From Streptomyces antnestii (GTDB taxonomy: Bacteria > Actinomycetota > Actinomycetes > Streptomycetales > Streptomycetaceae), in the NCBI RefSeq assembly GCF_004005495.1, contig NZ_RZYA01000029.1:37908-101907 (forward strand): a DNA stretch of 64,000 nucleotides, read 5' to 3'. Made by a program: the position numbers and the translations under genes. The notes under the pieces are model-generated. The model did not search any database, was not told where the DNA came from, and saw only the letters and a program-made list of their open reading frames with translations. Positions within the stretch are counted from its first letter, which is position 1, and each line of letters opens with the position of its first letter. Below, piece by piece: positions 1 to 8,149 of this stretch.

Positions 1-76
1 CGACTGGACGTCCAGGTCCATCTACGTCTGACACCGAAACGCTTGAGTCGCATATGTCCGAACCGAAAGGCGGAGC

Positions 77-850
77 ATGACCATCCAGCCGTTCACCAAC
101 CAGTACGTCGTGGTCACGGGCGGTGCCACCGGCATCGGCCTGGCCACCGCTCTCGACTTCGCCAAGCAGGGCGCCGCCGGCGTGATCATCACCGGGCGCC
201 GGGCCGAGAAACTGGCCGAGGCGGCGGCGCTGCACCCGGCCCTCGTCCCCGTCCAGGCCGACGTCAGCACCCGGGAGGGCGCGGACACCGTCGCCGAGGC
301 GGTGGACGCGATGGGCGGCACCCTCGACGTGCTGGTGCACAACGCCGGTGTGCACACCATCGGCGCCGCCGGGGAGATCGACGCCGACGCCGCGCGCGAC
401 CTCTTCGACATCAACGTCCTGGGCACCGTCATCCTCACCAACCGGCTGCTGCCGAGCCTGCGTTCGCCCGGCGGCAGCATCGTGTTCGTGACCAGCCCGG
501 CGGGCCACAACCCGACGCCGATGGCCTCCGTGTACGCGGCGAGCAAGGCCGCCGTGAACACCTTCACCCGTTCCTGGGCCCTTGAACTCGCCCCGAAGGG
601 GATCCGCGTCAACGCGGTGGCCCCGGGCTGGGTGCGTACCGAGGTGTACGAGAGCCACGGCATGACCACGGAGCAGGTCGACGAACTCTTCGCCCAGGCG
701 GCCAAGTCCGTGCCCCTGGGCGTGACCGGCGTCCCCGAGGACGTCTCGCAGTGGATCACCCTGCTCGCGGCCCCGAGCAGCGCGTGGATGACGGGCCAGA
801 TCCTGACGATGGACGGCGGCGCCGACCTCGTACGGGCCCGCCAGGTCTAA
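77..850 (+). CDS. SDR family NAD(P)-dependent oxidoreductase
   Basis: Classical short-chain dehydrogenase/reductase of 257 residues, the usual family length. The cofactor motif TGGATGIG is at residues 14-21, the NNAG-type motif reads HNAG at 88-91, and the catalytic triad is S140, Y153 (in YAASK) and K157. The ATG is preceded by AAAGGCGGAGC, which gives a GGAG Shine-Dalgarno core. The family reduces carbonyls or oxidises alcohols with NAD(P)H, and the substrate cannot be read from sequence. A VOC protein follows 52 bases later on the same strand. The P450s and polyketide enzymes nearby suggest a tailoring reduction on a polyketide, which is inference. It is distinct from the ring ketoreductase at 11442. 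Confidence 0.9.
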   Translation: MTIQPFTNQYVVVTGGATGIGLATALDFAKQGAAGVIITGRRAEKLAEAAALHPALVPVQADVSTREGADTVAEAVDAMGGTLDVLVHNAGVHTIGAAGEIDADAARDLFDINVLGTVILTNRLLPSLRSPGGSIVFVTSPAGHNPTPMASVYAASKAAVNTFTRSWALELAPKGIRVNAVAPGWVRTEVYESHGMTTEQVDELFAQAAKSVPLGVTGVPEDVSQWITLLAAPSSAWMTGQILTMDGGADLVRARQV

Positions 851-902
851 CCCCCGCAACCTCCCCTTCAAGAGCGAGCCCGGAAGAAAGGACGGCACAC
901 TC

Positions 903-1448
903 ATGCCGCAGACCACGGACCGGCACGACGACGGGCCGGCGGCGGCCCCGGTCCTCAGCCCTCAGGACCTGTTCCACACCGGACTGGTGGTGGAGGACCT
1001 CGACCTGGCGATGAAGACGCTCGGTGAACTCGCCGGCTACCGCTGGACCACCGTCATGGAACTGGAGGTGACGGCGCGCGCCGCGGACGGTGTCCTCCAG
1101 CACGCCTCGCAGCGTTTCGCGCTGTCCCTGGACGAGCCCCGGCTCGAACTCGTGGAGGCCATCCCCGGGACGGTGTGGGTGTCCGACGGCAGCAACGGCG
1201 CCCACCACGTGGGGTACTGGGCCGAGGACGAGCGCATCGTGGAGATGTCGGCGGCGCTCGACGCGCTCGGCTTCGGTGTGGAGGCCTCCAACGACTTCGA
1301 GGCCGACGGCAAGCTGATGTGGGTCTACCACCGGGGCCTCGGCGGCATCAGGATCGAGCTCCTGAACAAGCTCATGAAGCCGTCGATGGACGCGTGGATC
1401 GCAGGGGCGGACCCGGCGGCCGTGCAGCAGGACGCGCCCATCGGCTGA
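903..1448 (+). CDS. VOC (glyoxalase-fold) family protein
   Basis: A 181-residue protein of the vicinal-oxygen-chelate fold, resembling methylmalonyl-CoA epimerase and glyoxalase-type proteins. Candidate metal ligands in the expected places are H25 (FHTGLVVEDL), E82 or E85, H101/H102 (GAHHVGYW) and E152 (IRIELLN). It therefore looks metal-binding, unlike the metal-free bleomycin-resistance branch. GGAAGAAAGGACGG before the ATG supplies the ribosome site. It is probably co-transcribed with the SDR upstream and ends just before a strong bidirectional hairpin. VOC proteins in biosynthetic clusters act as isomerases, dioxygenases or resistance proteins, and I cannot choose between these. Confidence 0.85.
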   Translation: MPQTTDRHDDGPAAAPVLSPQDLFHTGLVVEDLDLAMKTLGELAGYRWTTVMELEVTARAADGVLQHASQRFALSLDEPRLELVEAIPGTVWVSDGSNGAHHVGYWAEDERIVEMSAALDALGFGVEASNDFEADGKLMWVYHRGLGGIRIELLNKLMKPSMDAWIAGADPAAVQQDAPIG

Positions 1449-1460
1449 CGCCCTGCGCAC

Positions 1461-1501
1461 AGCGAAGAGCCCCGCCTCCGAGGAAGGCGGGGCTCTTCGC
1501 T
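1461..1501. terminator. Bidirectional intrinsic terminator
   Basis: A perfect 17-bp stem (1461-1477 with 1485-1501) and a 7-base loop lie between the 3' ends of the convergent VOC and P450 genes. It can serve both strands. There is no long U tract, as is common in high-GC actinobacteria. Confidence 0.85.
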
Positions 1502-1514
1502 GTTCCGGTTCCGC

Positions 1515-2756
1515 TCAGCCGCGCAGGCTGACCGGCAGGGTCTCCAGGGCGTGGTTGATACCGCCCAGGTGCCAGGGGACCTCGCTCTCGGGCACGGCGA
1601 GGGAGAGGTCGGGGAAGCGCCGCACGAGGCCGTCGACGGCGATCTCCAGCTCCATGCGGGTCAGTTGCTTGCCCAGGCACAGGTGCATGCCATGCCCGAA
1701 GGACAGGTGCGGGTTGGGGGTGCGGGCGAGGTCGAGGCGGTCCGGGTCGGGGAACACGCGCCCGTCCCGGTTGGCCGCCGAGATGGCGATCACGACCGCG
1801 TCGCCCTTGGCTATCCGCACCCCGCCGAGCTCCAGGTCCTCGACCGCGATCCGGGGGTTGCCGGCCGAGTCGGTGGAGAACAGGTTGACGTGGCGCAGCA
1901 GTTCCTCGACGGCCCGCGGGATCCGGGAGCGGTCCTCGGCGAGCCAGTTCCACTGGTCGCGGTGGTGCGCGATGAGCGCGAGCACCGAACTGGCCAGCTG
2001 GTTGGCGGTGGTGTCGAAGCCGGCGCCGATGAGGGTGAAGGCGAACGTCACCAGTTCCTGTTCGCTGAGCCGGTCACCGCTGTCCCGGGCAGCGATGAGG
2101 TCGGACAGCAGATCCTCGGCGGGGTGGGCGCGCTTCTGCGCGACGACGTCGACCATGGACTCGGTCAGCTTCGCCAGGCCGTTGACCGAGTCGGAGTCCT
2201 CCCCCTGGTCGTCCACCGTGACAAAGTCCCGCGCGTGCGCGGCGAAGAGCCACAGCACCTCCATAGGAACGCCGAGCAGTTGCCCGATGACGGTGAGCGG
2301 CATCGGCACGGTGAACCGCTCGACGAGGTCGACCGGCCCCGACGAGGCGGACGCGGACGCGGCGAGCGGGTCGAGCAACTCGTCCGCGATCCGCTGGATA
2401 CCCGGCCTCATCTGCTCGATGCGCCGGGCGGTGAACGCCCCGGCGGCGAGCCTGCGCAGCCGCGCGTGCTCGTCACCGTCCATCGAAATGATCATGTCGG
2501 GCGTCGAGGTCATCGCCCCGCCGATCCGGGGCGCGTCCGGCTTGACGGTCTCGGCGCGGCTGAGGCGGGGGTCCGCGAGCGCTTCCCTGGCCTCGTCGTA
2601 CGCGGTCACGAGCCAGGCGTCCACGCCGCCTTCCGTCCGCACGCGGACGACCGGAGCCTCGGCCCGCAGCCGCGCGTACTGCGGAGCGGGGCAGCGGTAG
2701 GACGAACCGGCGAGGGGGAACACCTGTGTCTCCTGGACCTCTTCGGTCACGTTCAA
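1515..2756 (-). CDS. Cytochrome P450 (first of a paralogous pair)
   Basis: Bacterial class I P450 of 413 residues. Visible signatures are the I-helix oxygen-activation motif LIGAGFDTTANQL, the EELLRH K-helix ExxR region, and the haem loop FGHGMHLCLGKQL with the thiolate cysteine near residue 360. The start is a TTG at 2756, 7 bases after GGAGG; a GTG two codons later is the alternative, with poorer spacing. It lies last in a leftward operon with the nucleophile-less hydrolase (41 bases upstream) and the MFS exporter. It resembles the P450 at 8150-9415 along its whole length (shared GGVDAWLVT, DPRLSRA, FAF/FGFTLIGAGFDTT, HVNLF blocks), so the two are paralogues. Electrons probably come from the ferredoxin and reductase at 5899-7517. 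The substrate is inferred to be an aromatic polyketide. Confidence 0.93.
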   Translation of the reverse strand: MNVTEEVQETQVFPLAGSSYRCPAPQYARLRAEAPVVRVRTEGGVDAWLVTAYDEAREALADPRLSRAETVKPDAPRIGGAMTSTPDMIISMDGDEHARLRRLAAGAFTARRIEQMRPGIQRIADELLDPLAASASASSGPVDLVERFTVPMPLTVIGQLLGVPMEVLWLFAAHARDFVTVDDQGEDSDSVNGLAKLTESMVDVVAQKRAHPAEDLLSDLIAARDSGDRLSEQELVTFAFTLIGAGFDTTANQLASSVLALIAHHRDQWNWLAEDRSRIPRAVEELLRHVNLFSTDSAGNPRIAVEDLELGGVRIAKGDAVVIAISAANRDGRVFPDPDRLDLARTPNPHLSFGHGMHLCLGKQLTRMELEIAVDGLVRRFPDLSLAVPESEVPWHLGGINHALETLPVSLRG

Positions 2757-2797
2757 GACAGCACCTCCACAGGGAGCACGGTTGGGCGACGCCGGTC

Positions 2798-4228
2798 TCA
2801 GGCGGCGTCGGCGGGGACGTCCGGGCGCGGGGTGCGGCCCGGGCAGGCGGAGCGGGCGGGGGGCAGCGTGCCGTCCACGAGATAGGCGTGGACGACGGCG
2901 TCGACGTGCGGGTTGCCGCCGAGGACGAACACCTCGTGCTCCCCCGAGTCCTCGACGGTGAGCAGATGGTGGCCGAGGCGTTCCGCCATGGCCACGCCGC
3001 CGTCGTAGTGGTCCATGGGGTCGCCGTCGGCCTGCACGATCAGGCCCACGGGGTAGCCGTCGCGGGTGAGGGCGACCGGCTCCTCGGGGGCCTCGAACGC
3101 GCGGAAGGCGCCGACCCACGGCTGGGCGCGCAGCACGCCGTAGCCGTACGGGAACCGCTTCCGGAAGTCCCGCATGTCCTGGTAGTAGACCTCCAGGTCG
3201 GCGGGCCAGGCGTGTTCGAGGGTGATGGCCTCCAGGACGCCGACGCGCAGGTCGCCCTCGCTGTCCGCGGGGCGCCAGGTGCCCTGTTCGGCGAGGAGTT
3301 CACGGCAGGCGTCGCGGTCTCCGGCGCCGGCCGCGCGGTGCAGCCCCGACACGAGCGTGCCCAGCGTCTCCCACTGGCCGCGGTCGGCGGCGCGGTTGCC
3401 CACGGCGCCGTCGAACAGGGTCCGCAGCCGCACCCCGTCCTCCGGGAGCGCCTCCAGTGCCGTGACCACTTCCTCGACGGTGCTGAGCACCTGCTCGGGG
3501 GTGCTGCCCGCGCCGAAGGTGCCGTGCCGCTCGCCGGCCCAGCGGGCCCACAGGTCGACATTGCGCTGGACGGCGTCGCCCTGCTGGAGGAACTGTTCGC
3601 GCCAGGTCCAGTCGGGTCCCACGCAGGAGTCGAGCACGAGCCGGTCGAGGGCGGCCGGGAAGAGGCTGCCGTAGACGGCGCCCACGTAGGCCCCGTAGGC
3701 GTACCCGACGAAGCTGATCTTCTCCTCGCCGAGGGCGGCGCGGATCACGTCCATGTCGCGGGCCGTGTTGCGGGTGCTGATGTGCGGGCGCAGGTCGCCG
3801 CCGGCGCGGGCGCAGGCTTCCTCGCGCAGCCGCATGTCCTCAGCGAGCGCCGCGAAGGCGTCGTCCGGCGGGCGGGAGTCGAACGGGGCCTTGGGGACGG
3901 TGACTTCGGCGTACAGGTTGGTCGACTCGCCGATGCCGCGCGGGTCGAAGCCGATGAGGTCGTACACCTCCTGGAGCGGGGTGCCGGCGTAGGCGGCCGG
4001 CAGGTCGCGGCCGCGGCCCCAGTCGCCGCCGGGTCCGCCGTTGACGGCCAGCAGGATGCCACGCCGCCGGGCCGGGTCGGTGGCGCGGCGGCGGGTGAGG
4101 GCGAGAGTGATCCGCTCGCCCTCCGGTTCGGCGTAGTCGCGGGGGACCTCGATCGTCGCGTGTTCGACGTGGTCCGTGTCCGGTGCGGGCGACCAGTTCG
4201 GCCGCCGAGTGTGGAACGTGCTCACCAC
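2798..4228 (-). CDS. TAP-like alpha/beta hydrolase homologue lacking the catalytic serine
   Basis: A 476-residue member of the tripeptidyl-aminopeptidase-like alpha/beta hydrolases. The oxyanion-hole segment NGGPGG is at about residues 64-69, and the C-terminal TAP domain is present (GDPMDHYDGG, then SGEHEVFVLGG). In the family the nucleophile elbow is G-x-S-x-G; here it reads GYAYG, with Ala177 (codon GCC, 3698-3700) where the serine should be. The candidate Asp and His remain. The start is GTG at 4228 with GGAGG 6 bases upstream. It sits between an MFS exporter and a P450 in one leftward operon. With the serine gone it is unlikely to be a normal esterase or peptidase. A binding, non-hydrolytic cyclase or sequestration role is possible. 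Confidence 0.9.
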   Translation of the reverse strand: MVSTFHTRRPNWSPAPDTDHVEHATIEVPRDYAEPEGERITLALTRRRATDPARRRGILLAVNGGPGGDWGRGRDLPAAYAGTPLQEVYDLIGFDPRGIGESTNLYAEVTVPKAPFDSRPPDDAFAALAEDMRLREEACARAGGDLRPHISTRNTARDMDVIRAALGEEKISFVGYAYGAYVGAVYGSLFPAALDRLVLDSCVGPDWTWREQFLQQGDAVQRNVDLWARWAGERHGTFGAGSTPEQVLSTVEEVVTALEALPEDGVRLRTLFDGAVGNRAADRGQWETLGTLVSGLHRAAGAGDRDACRELLAEQGTWRPADSEGDLRVGVLEAITLEHAWPADLEVYYQDMRDFRKRFPYGYGVLRAQPWVGAFRAFEAPEEPVALTRDGYPVGLIVQADGDPMDHYDGGVAMAERLGHHLLTVEDSGEHEVFVLGGNPHVDAVVHAYLVDGTLPPARSACPGRTPRPDVPADAA

Positions 4229-4246
4229 CGCAAACCTCCGTTCTCG

Positions 4247-5740
4247 TCAGGCGGCAACTTTCTCGGTGTCGCCTTGAGGGGTACTGGACTGCTTCCGGAC
4301 CGGGACGAAGAGCGCGGCCACCAGCCCGGCGAGGGCGAACACGGCGGCTCCGGTGAGGGCCAGGCCGTAGCCGGCGGCCCGCGCCTCGACGATGCCCGCC
4401 CCGGCCCCGGTCCGGGCGTCGACGCGGGCCGCGGACAGGGCGGCCAGGGTCACCAGGCCGACGGCGCTGCCGAGTTGGCGGGTCGTGTTGAGGAGCCCGG
4501 AGGCCAGTCCTGCCTGGTGCGGGGCGAGGCCCGCGGTGGCGGCGTTCGTCGTGGCGTTGAGCACCGCGCCCATCCCCGAGCCGAGGAGCACGCAGGGGCC
4601 GAGCACGTCGGCGAGGTAGCCGGCGCCCGCGTCCGCCATGGACAGCCAGAACAGGGCTCCGGCGGCGAGGGTGAGACCGCCGAGCAGGATCGGGCGCGGG
4701 CCCGTCCTCGGCACGAGGGGCGCGATCCCCCAGCCCCCCAGGGCCATGCCGAGCGAGAGCGGCAGGTAGCTGAGTCCGGTGCGCAACGGGCTGTAGCCGA
4801 GCACCTGTTGGAGGACGAGCGTGAAGAAGTAGAAGGTGCTGAAGAGGGCGGCGATGCCGAAGAAGGCCACGAGGTTGGCGGCGGCGACCGAACGGTTGCG
4901 GAAGATGCCGAGCGGCACCAGGGGGTGCCGGGCGAACCTGGCCTGGATCACCAGGAAGGCGGTGAGCAGGAGCGCTCCGGCGAGCAGCGGGCCGAGCACC
5001 CGTGGTGACCCCCAGCCGTGCGTGGCGTACTGGGAGACGCCGTAGACGGCGGACATCAGGCCGAGGGTGACGGTCACGGCGCCGGGCAGGTCGAGCCCGC
5101 TGCCCCGCGTGCCGGTGCGGCGGGGGCGGGTCTCGGGGACGACCCAGCGGACGCCGGCGAGCAGCACGAGCCCGATCGGGACGTTGACCAGGAAGATCCA
5201 GCGCCACGACAGCCACTCGATGATGACGCCGCCGGCCAGTACGCCGATCGCGCCCGCGGCCCCCGAGACGGCGCTCCACCAGCCGAACGCCCGTGCGCGG
5301 GCGGCCGGTTCGGTGAATGTCGTGCCGAGCACGGTGAGGGTGGCGGGCGCCATGACGGCGGCGCCTAGCCCCTGGAAGGCGCGGGCGAGGACCAGGGTCA
5401 CCGGCGCGTCCGCGGCTCCCCCGACGAGGCTGGCCAGGGTGAACAGGCCGGCCCCGCACAGGAAGATCCGGCGCTGGCCGAACAGGTCCGCGAGGCGCCC
5501 GCCGAGCAGCAGGAAGCCGCAGACGACCACCGTGTAGGCGTTGTTCACGAGCTGCAGGTTGTGCTGGGTGAAGTGCAGGTCGGCGGCGATGACGGGCAGC
5601 GCCACGTTCACCACCGACGCGTCCAGCACGTTCATGAACTGGCCCAGGCAGCAGGCGGCCAGGACGAGGGTGAGCCGGTGCCCCGCACCACCCCCGCCGG
5701 GCTCGGCGGCCGTCTTCGCGGTCCGATCGGTGACAGTCAT
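4247..5740 (-). CDS. MFS drug efflux transporter, DHA2 (14-TM) family
   Basis: A 497-residue integral membrane protein with the DHA2/EmrB-QacA pattern. The first helix carries the conserved segment LDASVVNVALPVI, and about fourteen hydrophobic spans follow. The family uses the proton gradient to expel drugs and secondary metabolites. The start chosen is the ATG of MTVTDRT, because upstream in-frame sequence is Arg-rich and non-membrane; the ribosome site there is weak. It heads the leftward operon exporter-hydrolase homologue-P450, with an 18-base gap to the next gene. It is the only transporter inside the polyketide region, so it is the best candidate for product export and self-resistance. 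The region 5741-5898 is its divergent promoter with the ferredoxin operon. Confidence 0.93.
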   Translation of the reverse strand: MTVTDRTAKTAAEPGGGGAGHRLTLVLAACCLGQFMNVLDASVVNVALPVIAADLHFTQHNLQLVNNAYTVVVCGFLLLGGRLADLFGQRRIFLCGAGLFTLASLVGGAADAPVTLVLARAFQGLGAAVMAPATLTVLGTTFTEPAARARAFGWWSAVSGAAGAIGVLAGGVIIEWLSWRWIFLVNVPIGLVLLAGVRWVVPETRPRRTGTRGSGLDLPGAVTVTLGLMSAVYGVSQYATHGWGSPRVLGPLLAGALLLTAFLVIQARFARHPLVPLGIFRNRSVAAANLVAFFGIAALFSTFYFFTLVLQQVLGYSPLRTGLSYLPLSLGMALGGWGIAPLVPRTGPRPILLGGLTLAAGALFWLSMADAGAGYLADVLGPCVLLGSGMGAVLNATTNAATAGLAPHQAGLASGLLNTTRQLGSAVGLVTLAALSAARVDARTGAGAGIVEARAAGYGLALTGAAVFALAGLVAALFVPVRKQSSTPQGDTEKVAA

Positions 5741-5898
5741 GGCGGGCACGCTGCGCCGGACCGATCGACCGCCGGTAGCGACCCGGTCGAGCCCGCACAG
5801 GCGATCGAGAGTGCCTCCACCGCGATTGCAGGGCTGCTCGCCACAGTCCGTGCGGTACCTCCGCACGGATGGCCGATATTCCACGAGGAGAGCTCGCC

Positions 5899-6222
5899 AT
5901 GGCCAAGATCACCTACAAGCATCCGAACGGCACCGTCACCATCCTCGACGTCGAGGCGCCCAACACGGTCATGCGCGCGGCGAAGCTCAACAACGTCGAC
6001 GGCATCGAGGCCCAGTGCGGCGGCTCCGCCCAGTGCGGCACCTGCCATGTGTACGTCGACGCCGAGAGCACCGTCGTGCTGCCGGAGATGGACTCCGTCG
6101 AGGACGACGTGCTGTACGGCACGGCGTGCGAGCGCACCGAGTTCAGCCGGCTGAGCTGCCAGCTGCCGGTCTCCGACGACCTGGACGGCCTCCTTGTCCA
6201 CCTGCCCGAGGCGCAGAGCTGA
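5899..6222 (+). CDS. [2Fe-2S] ferredoxin, putidaredoxin/adrenodoxin type
   Basis: A 107-residue vertebrate-type [2Fe-2S] ferredoxin. The four cluster ligands are C40, C46, C49 and C87, the spacing C-x5-C-x2-C-x37-C of putidaredoxin and adrenodoxin. C77 is an extra cysteine. The ATG at 5899 is chosen because CGAGGAGAG lies at the right distance; an in-frame ATG at 5869 has no ribosome site. The stop overlaps the next start (TGATG), so it is translationally coupled to its reductase. Most Streptomyces P450 ferredoxins are [3Fe-4S] proteins, so a Cam-type [2Fe-2S] pair beside two P450s is less common. It should pass electrons from the reductase to the P450s. Confidence 0.95.
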   Translation: MAKITYKHPNGTVTILDVEAPNTVMRAAKLNNVDGIEAQCGGSAQCGTCHVYVDAESTVVLPEMDSVEDDVLYGTACERTEFSRLSCQLPVSDDLDGLLVHLPEAQS

Positions 6223-7517
6223 TGGCGCCGCACTCGGTGGTCGTCGTCGGCGCGGGCCAGGCGGGCCTGGAGACGGCTGCGGCCCTGCGCGGCCGCGGCT
6301 ACGAAGGCCGGATCACGCTCGTCGGCGACGAGCCGTCCGGCCCCTGCGACCGCCCACCGCTGTCCAAGGGCTATCTCGCCGGCACGGTGCCGGCCGCCGA
6401 CATCGCGCTGCGCCCGCCGTCGTTCTACGCCGCGCAGGACATCGAACTCCTCGCGGGCGACCGGGTCACCTCGGTCGACCGGGAGCGCCGCACCGTCCTC
6501 CTCGAGTCGGGCCTTCGGCTGCCGTACGGCGCGCTGGTCCTCGCGACCGGCTGCCGCCCGCGCACCCTGCCCGTGCCCGGCGCCGCGCTGACCGGCGTGC
6601 TGACGCTGCGCGGTCTGGCCGACGCGGAGGACCTGCGGCTGCGGCTCAGCGGGCCGCCGCGCAGTGTCGTCGTGGTCGGCGCCGGGTTCATCGGCCTCGA
6701 AGTGGCGGCCACCGCGCGGGGCCTCGGCCACGAGGTGACCGTGGTCGAGGCGCAGCCGAGGGCGCTGGCCCGCGCGCTGACGCCCCAGATGTCGGACCGG
6801 GTCGTGGCCGAGCACCGCGCCCAGGGGGTGCGGGTGCTGCTCGGCCGCGAGGTGTCCGCCCTGTACAGCGACGCGGAGGGCCGGGTCCAGGTCATGGAGC
6901 TCGGGGACGGCGAGCGGATCGCCGCCGACCTCGTCGTGGTCGGTGTCGGGGTCCTGCCCAACACCGGCGTCGCGCTCGGCGCCGACCTGGTCGTCGGCGA
7001 CGGCATCGTCGTCGACGAGCGGCTGCGGACCGAGGACCCGGACATCTACGCGGTCGGTGACGCCGCCCGTTTCCCGAGCCCGCACGCCGGCCGCCACATC
7101 CGTCTGGAGTCCGTCCAGAACGCCACCGACCAGGCGCGCTGCGTGGCCGCCGGGATCTGCGGCGAGCCGTACCCGTACGCCGCCGTGCCCTGGTTCTGGT
7201 CCGAGCAGTACGCGATGCGGCTCCAGATGGCCGGGCTCACGGCCGCGCACGACGAGACCGTGACCGTCGGCGACCCGGACGAGGGACGGTTCTCCGTCCT
7301 GTGCTTCCGGGGCGGCCGGCTGATCGGCGTCGAGTCCATGAACCGTCCGGCGGACCACGGCATCGCCCGCCGGCTGCTGACCAACGGCACACAGCTGACA
7401 CCGGCGACGGCCCGGGAGCCGGGCTTCGACCTGAAGAAGCTCCCCCGTACGCAGGCCGCGTCACCCTCCCGCTCCACCAACACCACCACTCAGGAAAGGC
7501 AGTCCGTCCATGCCTGA
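6222..7517 (+). CDS. NAD(P)/FAD-dependent ferredoxin reductase
   Basis: Putidaredoxin-reductase-type flavoprotein of 431 residues. The FAD-binding Rossmann motif VVVGAGQAG is near the N terminus, TGCRPRTLP follows, a second nucleotide-binding motif VVVGAGFIGLEVA marks the NAD(P)H domain, and AVGDAARFP is the late FAD contact. It oxidises NAD(P)H and reduces the ferredoxin whose stop codon overlaps its start. The last 20 or so residues are Ser/Thr/Gln-rich and look unstructured. That tail contains the start codon of the next gene (8-base overlap), so all three genes of this operon are coupled. Together they form a complete electron chain for the neighbouring P450s. Confidence 0.95.
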   Translation: MAPHSVVVVGAGQAGLETAAALRGRGYEGRITLVGDEPSGPCDRPPLSKGYLAGTVPAADIALRPPSFYAAQDIELLAGDRVTSVDRERRTVLLESGLRLPYGALVLATGCRPRTLPVPGAALTGVLTLRGLADAEDLRLRLSGPPRSVVVVGAGFIGLEVAATARGLGHEVTVVEAQPRALARALTPQMSDRVVAEHRAQGVRVLLGREVSALYSDAEGRVQVMELGDGERIAADLVVVGVGVLPNTGVALGADLVVGDGIVVDERLRTEDPDIYAVGDAARFPSPHAGRHIRLESVQNATDQARCVAAGICGEPYPYAAVPWFWSEQYAMRLQMAGLTAAHDETVTVGDPDEGRFSVLCFRGGRLIGVESMNRPADHGIARRLLTNGTQLTPATAREPGFDLKKLPRTQAASPSRSTNTTTQERQSVHA

Positions 7518-8079
7518 AATCCCGTCGGCGCCCGAGGGCACGACTCTCACCTCTCCCGCGCCGTCCCGGCTCTCGCGCCCGGTCGCCCTGCGGGTCATCG
7601 GCGTCTGGCTGGCCGTGCTCGCGCTGCTGGCCGGCTTCGGTGTCGCCTCGGCCTCGGCGGGCGAGACCGCCCGTCCCGGCACGAACGTCTCGCTCGCCGG
7701 CGTGTGGGACCTGACGGTGACGATCCACACCCCCGACGGCGGTACGTCGGTGGTGAACGCGCGGTTCACGTTCACCCCGGACCACCAGCTGTCGGCCCCG
7801 GGCCCGCTGGACGAGAACGGCCAGCCGATGTACACCGAGCGCGGCTTCTGGAACGCGAGGAGCGACGGCACCATCTCGTTCTACATCGCCCACCCCGGCG
7901 TCCCGGTCGGCGGCGCCGTCCCCGGCGACGTGCAGGCCGTGCACCTGGGCCGGATATCGGGCAAGAGCTTCAGCACGGTCGCGTACGCGTTCGTCACCGA
8001 CAAGCCGGGCGGCGTCCCGCAGGGTCCGATCAGCGTCGACACGACGGCCGACTGGGTCTCCCCGGTGCCGTCCTCCTGA
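7510..8079 (+). CDS. Membrane-anchored protein of unknown function
   Basis: A 189-residue protein that I do not recognise. Residues about 28-50 form one hydrophobic segment (VIGVWLAVLALLAGFGVASA), either an uncleaved anchor or a signal peptide with a possible Ala-Ser-Ala site. The rest is a beta-rich extracytoplasmic domain starting SLAGVWDLTVTIHTPDGG and ending near TADWVSPVPSS, reminiscent of lipocalin-like or DUF domains that begin with a G-x-W strand. The ATG lies inside the last codons of the ferredoxin reductase, 8 bases before its stop, so translation is coupled to the electron-transfer pair. That suggests it works at the membrane with the P450 system or the product. A strong terminator follows. 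Confidence 0.8.
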   Translation: MPEIPSAPEGTTLTSPAPSRLSRPVALRVIGVWLAVLALLAGFGVASASAGETARPGTNVSLAGVWDLTVTIHTPDGGTSVVNARFTFTPDHQLSAPGPLDENGQPMYTERGFWNARSDGTISFYIAHPGVPVGGAVPGDVQAVHLGRISGKSFSTVAYAFVTDKPGGVPQGPISVDTTADWVSPVPSS

Positions 8080-8090
8080 CGGCCACCCGT

Positions 8091-8136
8091 ACGGGAAAGG
8101 TCCCGGTCCCCCTCGGGGGGCCGGGACCTTTTCCGT
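8091..8136. terminator. Bidirectional intrinsic terminator
   Basis: A long hairpin between the convergent ends of the membrane protein (8079) and the second P450 (8150). The outer stem pairs 8091-8106 with 8121-8136 through one G-U, and a C-run/G-run extends it towards the loop. Confidence 0.85.
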
Positions 8137-8149
8137 GTGTCTGTCGTAC

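Noticed and set aside
22..759. Long open frame antisense to the first SDR gene
   Set aside because: It is a GC-skew shadow: no ribosome site or recognisable domain, and it runs through the SDR cofactor and catalytic motifs on the other strand.
2726..5008. A 760-codon open frame antisense to the hydrolase and MFS genes
   Set aside because: The product is Arg/Gly/Val-rich without fold signals, while the opposite strand encodes two clear families.
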